This document shows positions 7,604 to 17,634 of a stretch of DNA of 64,000 nt, in pieces. This stretch comes from Silvibacterium acidisoli (GTDB lineage Bacteria; Acidobacteriota; Terriglobia; Terriglobales; Acidobacteriaceae). Below the pieces are notes generated by a model. The model was not told where the DNA came from. It saw nothing but the letters and a program-made list of their open reading frames with translations, and did not search any database. The stretch's first letter is position 1; each line of letters begins with the position of its first letter. The translations under genes and the position numbers were made by a program. The stretch spans positions 868,001-932,000 of the forward strand of contig CP085323.1 in assembly GCA_022870745.1 (NCBI GenBank). Reading direction: 5' to 3'.

Positions 7604-10600
7604 ATACGCTGTTTGCAATATCGGCAAAAGCATACGCACAACTTAGTTCGTTGATTCCAGCTACGCCCTCGAAGGCGCCGGCCATTGCCATAGCTGTCTC
7701 TCCTGCAGCTCCGCTGATGGGTTCGCCGATCGCCAGCGTCCGGATGGAGATGAAGTTGGCGACGACATTCGCACCATTTACTGTTACAGACGTTCTTGAT
7801 GGAACGAAGAGGAAGCCCGTTCTGCTGGGTGTCACGGTGTATGAGCCGTTAGCAAGGCCGCTGAAGGAATAAGCCCCGCTCGAACTCGCCGTAGCAGTAG
7901 CGGTCGATGCACCCGTCAGTCTTACCGTCGCTCCCGATCCCCCGGTGCCGGTGATGGTTCCGCTAATGGTGTGTGTTTGTGCGGTAGCTGTAAAGTTCGC
8001 ACTTCCATTTGCGCCATTGATGGTCACCGCTCGACTGGCTGGAGAGAACGTGGAACCCGTCTTACTCGGTGTGACCGTATAGGATCCATTCTTCAACCCG
8101 GTAAAGCTATAGGCACCCGTGGAGCTTGCGGTCGTAGTAGCTGTCGCTGCGCCTGTCAACCGGACCGTCGTACCCGAGCCTCCCGTTCCACTGATCGTTC
8201 CAGTAATGCTGAACGTAGCTGCTGTTGAGGTGAAGTTTGCGGTTGCATTTGCCCCGTTGATGGTGACGGCTGCGGCCGCCGGGGAAAAAGTGAAGCCTGT
8301 CTTGCTTGGAGTAACCGTATAGGATCCACTCACAAGACCTGTGAACGTATACGTTCCGCCGGAGCTTGCAGTTGCCGTTGCCGTGGACGCACCGCTAAGC
8401 CTGACTGTTGCGCCAGCACCTCCTGTGCCACTTATCGTGCCGCTGAGGCTGAAAGTTAAGGCAGTTGCGGTGAAATTAGCAGTGGTATTCGCACCGCTGA
8501 TCGTCATTGTCCGGCTGGCTGGAGAGAAGGTAAAGCCAGTTCTGCTCGGCGTAACGGTGTAGGAACCGTTGACCAGGCCGGTGAAGCTGTACGTCCCTGT
8601 GGACGATGCGGTTACCGTTGCGGTGGATGCACCGGTAAGCCTTACCGTCGCTCCCGATCCTCCGGTGCCGCTGATCGTTCCGCTGATCGTGAAGGTCTGT
8701 GCGGCCGAGCTGAAGTTCGCAGTTCCGTTCGCTCCCGAGATCTTCACAGCCGTACTTGTTGGCGTGAAGCTGAAACCTGATTTGCTCGGGGTCACGGTGT
8801 AAGAGCCGTTCGCCACGCCTGTGAACGTGTATGTGCCACTAGAACTGGCCGTCGTGGTTGCCGACGAAGCGCCGTTCAAGGCTACCGTCGCGCCTGATCC
8901 GCCTGCACCGCTGATCGTGCCGCTGATCGTGAAGGTCTGTGCGGTCGAGCTGAAGTTTGCAGTCCCGTTCGCTCCCGAGATCGTCACAGCCGTACTTGCT
9001 GGCGTGAAGCTGAAACCTGATTTGCTCGGGGTCACGGTGTAAGAGCCGTTCGCCACGCCCGTGAACGTGTATGTGCCACTAGAACTGGACGTCGTGGTTG
9101 CCGACGAAGCGCCGCTCAAGGCTACCGTCGCGCCTGATCCGCCTGCACCGCTGATCGTTCCGCTGATCGTGAAGGTCTGCGCGGTCGAGCCGAAGTTCGC
9201 AGTCCCGTTCGCTCCCGAGATCGTCACAGCCGTACTTGCTGGCGTGAAGCTGAAACCTGATTTGCTCGGGGTCACGGTGTAAGAGCCGTTCGCCACGCCT
9301 GTGAACGTGTATGTGCCACTAGCACTGGCCGTCGTAATTGCGGACGAAGCGCCGCTCAACGCTACCGTCGCGCCTGATCCGCCTGCACCGCTGATGGTTC
9401 CGCTGATCGTGAAGGTCTGTGCGGTCGAGCTGAAGTTTGCAGTCCCGTTCGCTCCCGAGATCGTCACCGAGGAGCTTGTAGGAGTGAAGTTAAAACCGGA
9501 GTTGCTCGGAGTGACTGTGTACGCTCCGTTTGCCAGACCGTTAAAGGTATATGTGCCGGAGGCGCTGGCAGTTGTGGTCGCAGAGGAAGCGCCGCTCAAC
9601 ACAACGGTAGCTCCCGCTCCGCCTGCTCCACTGATAGTCCCACTAATGCTGAATGCCTGTGAGGTGGAGGAGAAGTTGAGAGCGACATTTGCGCCAGAGA
9701 CGGTCACCGACTGGCTTGCCGGCGTGAAGGTGGCGCCGGTGTTTGTGGGCGTTACAACATAAGACCCGTTCGGGACAGGATTGAACGAATAGGATCCGGT
9801 GGAGTCCGCGGTCACTGTTGCGGTGGACGCTCCGCTAAGCTTTACGGTTGCGCCCGGGCCGCCTGCTCCGCTAATTAAGCCACTGATCGTGTATGTCAGC
9901 GCAGTGGCGGTAAAGTTAGCGGTGGCATTTGCAGTACTGATCATCACCTGCTGATTCGGCGGGTTGAAGGTGGCACCTGTGCTGCTGGGTGTCACCACGT
10001 AACCGCCGCTCGCCAGCCCTGAGAAGCTGTACGCACCGCTGGCGTTCGAGGTAGTTGTGGCCGTAGAGGTGCCGGTCAGCTGGATCGTGGCATTCGCAAC
10101 ACCAGTCCCTGAAATCACTCCGCTGATAGTGAAGGTCTGCGTAGACGAAGTGAAGGAAAGCCCCAGGACGTGTGAGTTGTTGATTGTCACTGTTTGGCTC
10201 GGCGGCGTGAATGTGTATCCCGATGAGCTTGTGACCGTAACTGTGTAAGTACCATTCGCAAGGCCGTTGAAGGTAAACCCTCCCGAAGCATTCGCGGTGG
10301 TCTGAGCAGAAGAAGCCCCGCTCAACGTAACAGTCGCGCCCGGACCTCCCGTTCCGCCTACCGTGCCGGTGATGCTGTAGGTCGAGGCCGGGGTGAAGAT
10401 CGTATCGACCCAGAAGTTTGTCGCGTTGTTGCCTGAACTCGGGAAAGAGCTCTGAATGGAGTAGGTGTACACACCGTCTGTGCCATCCACTCCATTCATC
10501 AACGCGTGCAGCGGAGGAGAGTCAACGCCGGCGGTAGCGAAGAATGCCTGATCGCCTGAATAGTGACCGTTGGGAGAGAAGTAAGAGGCGATGTAAGTCG

Positions 10601-13600
10601 TGTTCGGCATCACCGGCACCGGACTGCTGAAGATAACCTGCTGCCAGCCGGAACTGGTTTCACCGGTGAAGGTTGCGTTGCTCAGCAACGTGCCGTCATC
10701 ACCCCAGAGCGAGCCCTGGTGAGCACCGGTATTGGTTGCCGCCTTGTAGAACCGGACACCGGTAATGTATCCCACCGTATCGACAGTGAACTTCACGCCT
10801 GTTTCGATCGCCTGTCCGTCTCCGGAGTCCACGAGGGTTGGTACAGCCGACGGCGTCCAGATGGTATCGCATGGGCAGTTCGCCGGCGTTGTGAAGTTTA
10901 CATTGGCTGCGGACGCCCCTCTGATAACTACCGTTGTAGCCGCAGGCACGAATACCCTGCCCGTCATGGCCGGCGTCACGATGTAGGTCCCATTTGTCAC
11001 CAACTGGAAGGTATAGTTTCCAGACGCATCCGCCGTTGTAGTGGCTGTTGCTGTTCCGGAGAGCGTCACCGTTGCTCCGCCGCCGCCAGCGATAGTACCG
11101 CTGATGGTGTAGTCAATGGGAACGACACTAAAGTTGATACCGGTAGCGTTCGCGCCGTTAATTGTGACGCTTTGGCTGGCCGGCGTCACGGTGTAGCCGG
11201 TGTTGTCGGGAGTCACGGTGTAGTTCCCGTTCACAACTCCGGTAAAGCTGTAGTTCCCTGAGGTATCGGTAGTTGTTGTCTGAGGCGACGGCCCGGAGAG
11301 CGTAACTGTATCGTTTGGCGCGCCGCTTACCGTTCCCGAGATGGTAAAGCTCGGCTGACCAGAGACAAAGTTCACCCCGAGAGCATGGCCCCCGTTGATC
11401 GTCACTGTCTGGCTTGCCGGGGTGAAGGTGACGCCTGCAAGCGTTGGCGTAACGGTATAGGTTCCATCGGCCAGCCCACTGAAGCTATACGATCCCGAGG
11501 CGTTCGTGGTCGTCGTCGAATTTGCCGGCCCAGTGAGTGTGACGGTTACGCCTGTCGAGCCATTGCCTGTAATAGTGCCACCCAACGAGAACGTAGTTGC
11601 CTTGGCATAAATTACGTCCACCCAGTAACCGGTCGCGTTGAATGCGCTGCTCGGGTAAGTGCTGGTTGAAGAGTATGTAAACACACCATTCCCGCTCGAT
11701 GCGGGATTCGACAACGCATGGAGCGGGGGATTATCCACACCGGCGCTGGCGAAGAGTGATGAGGTGTAGGAATAGTGACCCAGCGGAGCAAAGTAGGATG
11801 CCAGGTAAGTCGTGTTTGCGCTGATCGGTACAGGGTTGGCAAACATGACCTGTTGCCAGCCAGAAGCGGTTTCACCGGTAAAGTTCGCGGTAGCAAGCAG
11901 GTCTTCGCTGCCGCCTGCAGCCCACAGGTTTCCGATGTGTGTGCCAGTATTCGTTGGCGCTTTGTAGAAACGGACACCGAGAATATATCCATCGGAATCC
12001 GCATCGAACTTGGTTCCGACCTCGATTGCCGGGGCTTCCGTCGAATCGATGACCGCCGGCGTCGCCGTTGGCTGCCAGATGGTTTCGCAGGGGCACAACG
12101 GAGATGTGGTGAAGTTCACGCCAGTTACATTTGCACCGGAAACGGTGACAGCCTGGCTTCCCGGCAAGTATGCAGACCCGTTATTGCTGGGCGTAACGAA
12201 ATAGGAGCCTGAATACACTCCGGCGAAAGTGTAGTTTCCCGAACTGTCCGCGGTTGTCGTGGCTGAAGTCGATCCGCTCAGCGTCACTGTTGCTCCCGCG
12301 CCGCCGGAACCGGATATCGTGCCGCTGACCGTGTAGGACGGAGGTATGGTGAAGACCACATCCACCCAGTAGTTCGAGGACGAGTAACTGTTGGATGGGA
12401 ATCCACTGCTGGACGTATACAGGTAGACGCCATTGGGTCCATCGACTCCGTTAGCCAGGGCGTGCAGAGGAGCATGGTCGACGCCCGTCGTCGCAAAGTA
12501 ATTTGTATCGGCGGAGTAGTGCCCGACCGGCGCGAAATACGAAGCGATGTAAGTAGTATTCGCCGCGATCGCGATCGGCGTATCAAAGGTCACCTGCTGC
12601 CATCCCGAGGCAGTTTCTCCCGAGAATGTCGCACTACCGAGCAACGCTCCAGCGCTGGACCAGATGTGGCCGATATGAGTGCCGGTATTCGTTACAGCCT
12701 TGTAGAAGCGGAGCCCTGTGACATCTCCGGCAGAGTCCGCCCTGAACTTGACTCCGACTTCGATAGGTGTGTTGTCGGCGCTGTCAACAAGGACAGGAGC
12801 TGCCGACGGCAGCCAGATTGAGGTGCAGTTGCACTGCTGGCCCTGGAAATTCACTCCTGTCGCGTTGTTGCCCGAGAGTGTGACCGACTGTGTTCCGGGG
12901 GTGAATATCGTTCCCGACAAAATAGGCGTAACGGTGTAGGAACCGCTTAGCAGGCCATTGAAGGCATAGTTCCCGGATGCATCGGCCGTAGTGGTGGCAG
13001 ACACGCTGCCGTCGAGCATTACGGACGCTCCTGCTCCGCCCGTGATGGTGCCCGAGATCGACATTGGATTTGTAACGACAGCAGTGAAGTTTACGCTGGT
13101 CGCGACCGCGTTGTTGATGGTTACAGACTGGCTCGACGGCGTGAATGTTACGCCCGGGTTCGACGGCACAACCGTGTAGGTGCCATCTACCAGGCCGTCG
13201 AAGGAATAGTTCCCGGAGGTATCGGCGATGTCGGTCAGCGATTCGGCGCCGTTCAGTTGAAGCGTCGCACCTCCTCCGCCATAGCCGCTGATGTTGCCGC
13301 TCAGGCTGTAGGTATTCGAAGAGGTATATACGACGTCGACCCAGTAGTTGGAGGCACGGAAGCTGACGTTTGGAAATGCGCCGCCCGCCGAAGCGTAAAC
13401 GAATACGGCGTTCGATCCATCCGCGCCATTTGCCAGCGCATGTAATGGCGGCGCATCTACTCCGGCTGTGGCGAACGCACTTGTATCTGCCGAGTAATGG
13501 CCATTCGGAGCGTAGTACGAAACGATATAAGTCGTATTCGCTACGACCTGTATCGGGCTGGAGAAGTTTACTTGTTGCCAGCCGGAGCTGCTCTCACCGG

Positions 13601-15758
13601 TGAAGGTCGCTGTGCCGAGCAGGGTTCCCGTACTCGACCAGAGGTGCCCGATATGAGTGCCTGTGTTGGTTGCGGCTTTATAAAAGCGCACGCCAAGCAC
13701 AGTTCCATCCGAATCCGCTCGAAATTTCAGACCCACTTCGACCGATCCGGCATCGCCGCTATCCGCAGTCCCAGGAACAGCGGATGGAGTCCAGATCGTG
13801 CAGGGACAGGTCTTCGGCTGCACTGTAAGATTGACGGCGTTATGCGGCGTTTCGATATTGCCGCTGTCGTCTACCGCGCGGCTCAAAAGAGTAATCGAGC
13901 CTGTGACGGATGGCGACCATGCATAGCTCCAGCTTCCACGCCCTGGCGCCGGATGCCAGGTGCCTCCACCATCGGATGAGAATTCGACACCACCGACCGT
14001 TCCGCCGGTGTCGGTTGCTGTTCCTGTCACGTTAATCGTATTTCCGACACTCACTGTCGAACCAGCAGCCGGCGAAGTAATGACGGAGGTCGGCGGAGTT
14101 GTGTCAGTAGACTGTGTCGCCGCCACGAGATTTGACTGCAGGGTTGTCGGCTGGACACCCATGTCAGCAAACAGGTTCACCGTCGCTTGCTGCATATTGG
14201 TGTCGGTAGCCGGGGTCTCGATCCCAAAGGGGTTGTCGTGATTGCTGTTGAGCCCCCATGACCAGTTGACGGTTCCGCTGCTGAATACCAGGGCGCCGCT
14301 GGGAGCGCGGTACATCATCATATGGTGCGTGGCTGATCCCGCACCGTAGGTGGCGCCATAATCCAGCAGAAGATCGGATGTCATCGGATAGGTGGCCGTC
14401 GACAATTGGAACGCACCAGGCGGCCGGACTCCATTGTCTATATCCTCGTCCCACTCGTAACCCAGGGTTCCCTGCGCCATCTTGTAAGTCGCAGTCGACG
14501 CCAGCGTCGCGGCCGCGGTGTTTCGCCAGAAACGCATCTTGCCGTCGGCTGCTGGAACCTGTATCTGCAAATTTGCATCGTTGTCCGGACCCGGCCCATT
14601 CACCATGAATAAGGTTCCGGTCAGATTGTTTTCGGGATGTCCGCCGTCTGCCGGCGGGCTGAAGCTCAGGTCTCGCCATGTGCCTGTCCAGGTGGGTGGA
14701 TCGTCGGGATCGATCTGGGCAAAGGCCAGCGTTTCCTTGTAGCAGACGAGGGTTCGATAGGCCGTATTGCTCCCGTCGATGCTGTTTTCCCATCGTGTCT
14801 TCCAGAACATTTCGTTGCCGGAGAAGAATGCCAGGTTCACGCCGGCATCGCGGGCAGCCTGCACGTTCGCACGGTGTGCCGCAGACCAATACTCGTCATG
14901 GCCTGAATCCATGTAAATCTTGTGATTCAGAATGAGCTGACCGTTGCGTGCCGCATCGACGCCGGTGGTGTAGGTGACGTCATAGCCATTCTGCTCGAGC
15001 CACTCCACCATGGGCATTTCCGCACCAAAGACAAAGGTGTCAGGCTCGGGATAGATGTTTCGAGTGTAGAAAGGACGGTTGTAGCTGACTTTGTATGCCC
15101 TGCTGGTCAGATCGAAGGAGGGCGAATTTGGCCCATACAAGCTGCCCCCGCCATAGTAGTTATAAGCCTGCCAGGTCTCGTCCGATGTCTGGTAAAAGAT
15201 AGCGGAATGGCTGGAGTCGTTGCGAACGACGAAGACAATATGGCTGTCCCCACCGGTATCGCTTCGAATAAGGTGAGCAAAGTAAATGCCTGAAGTCGCC
15301 GTTGCAGGAACTGCCCAGGAAGCAGATACCGCCCAGTTGCCGCAATCGTACAACCCGGTGGTGGTATCGCTGTTGCACGCCGGCTGCTGCTGTGGCAGGC
15401 TCGCGGACGGTGTGATCGTGGTGATCTTGCGAGCGCCCATCCCCCCGTAGTAGCCCATACGGTAGATCGTGATGGTATAGGCCGACGCAGGGGTGTTGAT
15501 CTTAAAGTAAATGGTGCTTCCCTGGTTGACGCTGATATCTGTGGCGAAACCCTGTATCGTCGGATCGCCGGCGTCTCCGGTCTTCACGTCCCACTGGGAA
15601 GAGTCCGTCCCCGTTAGGCAATTTTCAGCAACGATCGCGTTAGCGGGACTCGCGCACTGGGCCTGGGCAGACCTGGCATAGCTAAAAGCCAGGAGTATGA
15701 GGGCAATGATTGCGAACAGATAACTGCGATTCGAAGCGCTCTTAAATGTGCTGGGCAT
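7602..15758 (-). CDS. Giant secreted repeat protein with N,N-dimethylformamidase-like head, four DUF4082 domains and about 17 carboxypeptidase-regulatory-like repeats
   Basis: About 2,718 residues from the ATG at 15758, chosen because it begins a clear signal peptide (SYLFAIIALILLAFSYA then AQA) and has AAAGGA upstream; the frame stays open to 15851. Residues to about 540 resemble the N,N-dimethylformamidase large-subunit C-terminal family (MVEWLEQNGYDVTY, DSGHDEYWSAAHRANV, AGVNLAFFSGNEMFWK). A bacterial Ig-like domain follows. Four DUF4082 copies begin with a Cys-x-Cys (nt about 13.8-13.3, 12.8-12.35, 12.1-11.6 and 10.9-10.4 kb). Between and after them run about 17 repeats of about 80 residues (TISGTISG..GATV.LSG..SATTT..GTYTFTG). 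No sorting or anchoring tail was recognised. Probably an extracellular or surface protein; enzyme activity is unproven. Confidence 0.85.
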   Translation of the reverse strand: MPSTFKSASNRSYLFAIIALILLAFSYARSAQAQCASPANAIVAENCLTGTDSSQWDVKTGDAGDPTIQGFATDISVNQGSTIYFKINTPASAYTITIYRMGYYGGMGARKITTITPSASLPQQQPACNSDTTTGLYDCGNWAVSASWAVPATATSGIYFAHLIRSDTGGDSHIVFVVRNDSSHSAIFYQTSDETWQAYNYYGGGSLYGPNSPSFDLTSRAYKVSYNRPFYTRNIYPEPDTFVFGAEMPMVEWLEQNGYDVTYTTGVDAARNGQLILNHKIYMDSGHDEYWSAAHRANVQAARDAGVNLAFFSGNEMFWKTRWENSIDGSNTAYRTLVCYKETLAFAQIDPDDPPTWTGTWRDLSFSPPADGGHPENNLTGTLFMVNGPGPDNDANLQIQVPAADGKMRFWRNTAAATLASTATYKMAQGTLGYEWDEDIDNGVRPPGAFQLSTATYPMTSDLLLDYGATYGAGSATHHMMMYRAPSGALVFSSGTVNWSWGLNSNHDNPFGIETPATDTNMQQATVNLFADMGVQPTTLQSNLVAATQSTDTTPPTSVITSPAAGSTVSVGNTINVTGTATDTGGTVGGVEFSSDGGGTWHPAPGRGSWSYAWSPSVTGSITLLSRAVDDSGNIETPHNAVNLTVQPKTCPCTIWTPSAVPGTADSGDAGSVEVGLKFRADSDGTVLGVRFYKAATNTGTHIGHLWSSTGTLLGTATFTGESSSGWQQVNFSSPIQVVANTTYIVSYYAPNGHYSADTSAFATAGVDAPPLHALANGADGSNAVFVYASAGGAFPNVSFRASNYWVDVVYTSSNTYSLSGNISGYGGGGATLQLNGAESLTDIADTSGNYSFDGLVDGTYTVVPSNPGVTFTPSSQSVTINNAVATSVNFTAVVTNPMSISGTITGGAGASVMLDGSVSATTTADASGNYAFNGLLSGSYTVTPILSGTIFTPGTQSVTLSGNNATGVNFQGQQCNCTSIWLPSAAPVLVDSADNTPIEVGVKFRADSAGDVTGLRFYKAVTNTGTHIGHIWSSAGALLGSATFSGETASGWQQVTFDTPIAIAANTTYIASYFAPVGHYSADTNYFATTGVDHAPLHALANGVDGPNGVYLYTSSSGFPSNSYSSSNYWVDVVFTIPPSYTVSGTISGSGGAGATVTLSGSTSATTTADSSGNYTFAGVYSGSYFVTPSNNGSAYLPGSQAVTVSGANVTGVNFTTSPLCPCETIWQPTATPAVIDSTEAPAIEVGTKFDADSDGYILGVRFYKAPTNTGTHIGNLWAAGGSEDLLATANFTGETASGWQQVMFANPVPISANTTYLASYFAPLGHYSYTSSLFASAGVDNPPLHALSNPASSGNGVFTYSSTSTYPSSAFNATGYWVDVIYAKATTFSLGGTITGNGSTGVTVTLTGPANSTTTTNASGSYSFSGLADGTYTVTPTLAGVTFTPASQTVTINGGHALGVNFVSGQPSFTISGTVSGAPNDTVTLSGPSPQTTTTDTSGNYSFTGVVNGNYTVTPDNTGYTVTPASQSVTINGANATGINFSVVPIDYTISGTIAGGGGATVTLSGTATATTTADASGNYTFQLVTNGTYIVTPAMTGRVFVPAATTVVIRGASAANVNFTTPANCPCDTIWTPSAVPTLVDSGDGQAIETGVKFTVDTVGYITGVRFYKAATNTGAHQGSLWGDDGTLLSNATFTGETSSGWQQVIFSSPVPVMPNTTYIASYFSPNGHYSGDQAFFATAGVDSPPLHALMNGVDGTDGVYTYSIQSSFPSSGNNATNFWVDTIFTPASTYSITGTVGGTGGPGATVTLSGASSAQTTANASGGFTFNGLANGTYTVTVTSSSGYTFTPPSQTVTINNSHVLGLSFTSSTQTFTISGVISGTGVANATIQLTGTSTATTTSNASGAYSFSGLASGGYVVTPSSTGATFNPPNQQVMISTANATANFTATALTYTISGLISGAGGPGATVKLSGASTATVTADSTGSYSFNPVPNGSYVVTPTNTGATFTPASQSVTVSGANVALNFSSTSQAFSISGTISGAGGAGATVVLSGASSATTTASASGTYTFNGLANGAYTVTPSNSGFNFTPTSSSVTISGANGTANFSSTAQTFTISGTISGAGGSGATVALSGASSAITTASASGTYTFTGVANGSYTVTPSKSGFSFTPASTAVTISGANGTANFGSTAQTFTISGTISGAGGSGATVALSGASSATTTSSSSGTYTFTGVANGSYTVTPSKSGFSFTPASTAVTISGANGTANFSSTAQTFTISGTISGAGGSGATVALNGASSATTTASSSGTYTFTGVANGSYTVTPSKSGFSFTPTSTAVKISGANGTANFSSAAQTFTISGTISGTGGSGATVRLTGASTATVTASSTGTYSFTGLVNGSYTVTPSRTGFTFSPASRTMTISGANTTANFTATALTFSLSGTISGTGGAGATVRLSGASTATATASSGGTYTFTGLVSGSYTVTPSKTGFTFSPAAAAVTINGANATANFTSTAATFSITGTISGTGGSGTTVRLTGAATATTTASSTGAYSFTGLKNGSYTVTPSKTGSTFSPASRAVTINGANGSANFTATAQTHTISGTITGTGGSGATVRLTGASTATATASSSGAYSFSGLANGSYTVTPSRTGFLFVPSRTSVTVNGANVVANFISIRTLAIGEPISGAAGETAMAMAGAFEGVAGINELSCAYAFADIANSV
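8641..9480. repeat. Near-identical 240-bp tandem repeats inside the giant gene
   Basis: The 59 bases at 8761-8819, 9001-9059 and 9241-9299 are identical, and flanking sequence is nearly so, giving a 240-bp period (80 codons). More diverged units of the same length extend to about 7.7 kb on one side and 10.4 kb on the other. The identical centre implies recent duplication or gene conversion, so copy number may vary between strains or be mis-assembled. Confidence 0.9.
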
Positions 15759-16176
15759 GCCTGGAGTTCCTTTGCTCGATCTCTCCGCCAGGCTGTTAAA
15801 AATGCGCTGGAATAAAAGGGCGTGACGGAGTTCTATGAAGACCCGCATCACGTCTTTTGGGGGGGAAATACGTTTGCGTGACGGCTCCCATTACCGCACG
15901 TCAGATTCCAAATGCGGCAGCCGGATCGACCTTTAGACTCAGCAGAGGTCAAGGTGAAATGCGCAGCATATTTCACATTTGCGCCGATTCGGCGCGTGAG
16001 GGGCAATGGAGGCAGTCTTCGCGTCATGCACGGGAGCCGGAGGCTCGAACATGATCCTGTTGCTCTCTTCATGGTGAAAGAGCAATACAAAAAGCGCGGC
16101 TGGCGCGGTGAATCCGGCCAGCCAATCAGCAATTGCTACCTCTGGAGGCCCCGCAGAAACATCGGAGCCTGTGAAC
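15759..16176. other. Intergenic region upstream of the giant gene
   Basis: 418 bases between the giant gene and the sigma-54 activator, both on the minus strand. It must hold the giant gene's promoter. No convincing sigma-70 or sigma-54 element was found; the best GG-N10-GC match (minus strand, 15875-15890) lacks the -12 TT. No credible small gene was seen. Confidence 0.4.
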
Positions 16177-17634
16177 TCACGATTGCGAGTTGACCAGAGG
16201 CTCCTTGTAGATCGGATGCGAGGTGAGACCGTGCTGTTGAATCTTGTAGAGCAGTGCCCGATAGCTGATATTCAAATCGGTTGCCGCTCTCTTGCGGTTC
16301 CAGCCGGAAGCATTCAACGCATCCTGAATCATGCGCACTTCGGTCCGGTTCTTCACATCCGCCACGGCGCCCTTCATCCCGGCTTTGAATCCATCGCGAA
16401 CGCCAGAGAATGCATTTGAGGCCACGCCAGAACCACCGCCGCCCTGCTGCGGTCTTGCCATAAGGTCGTGGTAGGCGGCCTCCTGGTCCTGCAGGATGAG
16501 AACGCGGGTGACGAAGTTGCGCAACTCGCGCAGATTGCCAGGCCAGTGATATTGCCTTGCGGCTTCCATTAACCGGGACGAGAAAACGAGCGGCTTTTGT
16601 CCCAGCTCCGCCGCGCCCCGTTGTATCAGTTGCTCGATGAGCAGAGGGATTTCTTCGCGGCGTTCGCGAAGAGGAGGAACGACTATCGTGAACGCATTGA
16701 GCCTGTAGTAGAGATCCTCACGGAAACGACGTTCCGCGATCGCCTCCAGCATATCGATATTGGTTGCTGCCACAATCCGCACATCCACCTGCGTGGTCGT
16801 CTGCGCACCGAGCCGCGAGAACGTTCCGTCCTGCAAAACGTGAAGCAGCTTCGCCTGCATTTGGGGACTCATCTCGCCGATTTCATCCAGCAGCAATGTG
16901 CCCTTATGAGCAAGCTCAAACTTGCCAGGTTTCGCCTTGACCGCCCCTGTGAAAGCACCGACTTCGTAACCGAACAGCTCGCTTTCCAACAGCTCGGAAG
17001 GAAGCGCTGCGCAGTTCACGTTCAGAAACTTCTTCTCTGCGCGAGCATGATACTTATGCAAAAGCATGGCGACGACTTCCTTGCCCACGCCGCTCTCCCC
17101 AAGAATCAGTACAGGAACATCGATCGGCGCCAGCACCCTGATATCCTTGTAGATCTGCAGCATCTTGGGAGACGCCGCAAGGAAGAATCTATTGTTCCCC
17201 ATCTCCTCCACGTGGAGGCGTTCCGCATTCGCACCCTTGTCCGCAGTCGCGCCAGCCGGCAGCGGCATGGTCGTCTCAGGCTGTGCCATCAGTTGTTCCA
17301 GGTCCTGCCGCATCAGCGGTTTTGTGAATGCCCTGATCTTCCATGTGTGTGCATGAGTCCGCCACCATGTGTCTCCCAACTCGGAGAGGACCGCTACCCT
17401 CTCGCAACCGACTGCCGCAATCAGAGCCGGAAGCATGAGATCGTCGCCTGACCTGTTTCGGCCGGCGTCAACAATAAGAGACTCCGTGGCAACTCCGCTT
17501 TGAAGAAGATGAAGGGCCTCTTGGGAAGAGGATACGCAGATGGCGAGATAGCCTTCTGAATCCAGGGCTCGGTGGACGGACTCACATACACCTGCGTCCC
17601 CCGTTATCGCTAGCATGTGTACTGCTCGTGGCAT
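16177..17634 (-). CDS. Sigma-54-dependent activator with degenerate receiver domain
   Basis: 485 residues; ATG at 17634 with GAGG seven bases upstream. Residues 1-115 fold-match a response-regulator receiver. A candidate Asp (Asp56 in LIVDAGR) and the conserved Lys (AFTKPL) are present, but the usual N-terminal acidic pair is reduced to TGDAG, so phosphorylation is doubtful. The AAA+ core has Walker A GESGVGKE at 179-186, GAFTGA at 226-231 and GTLLLDEIGEM. The C-terminal Fis-type helix contains [18 protein letters not shown], nearly the same as in the activator at 676-1782. It probably controls surface-polymer genes nearby. Confidence 0.88.
   Translation of the reverse strand: MPRAVHMLAITGDAGVCESVHRALDSEGYLAICVSSSQEALHLLQSGVATESLIVDAGRNRSGDDLMLPALIAAVGCERVAVLSELGDTWWRTHAHTWKIRAFTKPLMRQDLEQLMAQPETTMPLPAGATADKGANAERLHVEEMGNNRFFLAASPKMLQIYKDIRVLAPIDVPVLILGESGVGKEVVAMLLHKYHARAEKKFLNVNCAALPSELLESELFGYEVGAFTGAVKAKPGKFELAHKGTLLLDEIGEMSPQMQAKLLHVLQDGTFSRLGAQTTTQVDVRIVAATNIDMLEAIAERRFREDLYYRLNAFTIVVPPLRERREEIPLLIEQLIQRGAAELGQKPLVFSSRLMEAARQYHWPGNLRELRNFVTRVLILQDQEAAYHDLMARPQQGGGGSGVASNAFSGVRDGFKAGMKGAVADVKNRTEVRMIQDALNASGWNRKRAATDLNISYRALLYKIQQHGLTSHPIYKEPLVNSQS

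Noticed and set aside
8641-9480. Regularly spaced identical repeats that might suggest a CRISPR array
   Set aside because: The period is 240 bases, repeats are protein-coding and in frame, and there are no short unique spacers or cas genes.
7651-13979. Many long open frames on the plus strand opposite the giant gene
   Set aside because: They recur at the 240-base period of the giant gene's repeats and have the hydrophobic, Val/Pro-rich composition of antisense to Thr/Ser/Gly-rich repeats. They are shadows.
15848-16132. A minus-strand frame of about 94 codons upstream of the giant gene
   Set aside because: Low-complexity, Arg/Pro-rich, no ribosome site, and it would abut the giant gene's leader without plausible function.
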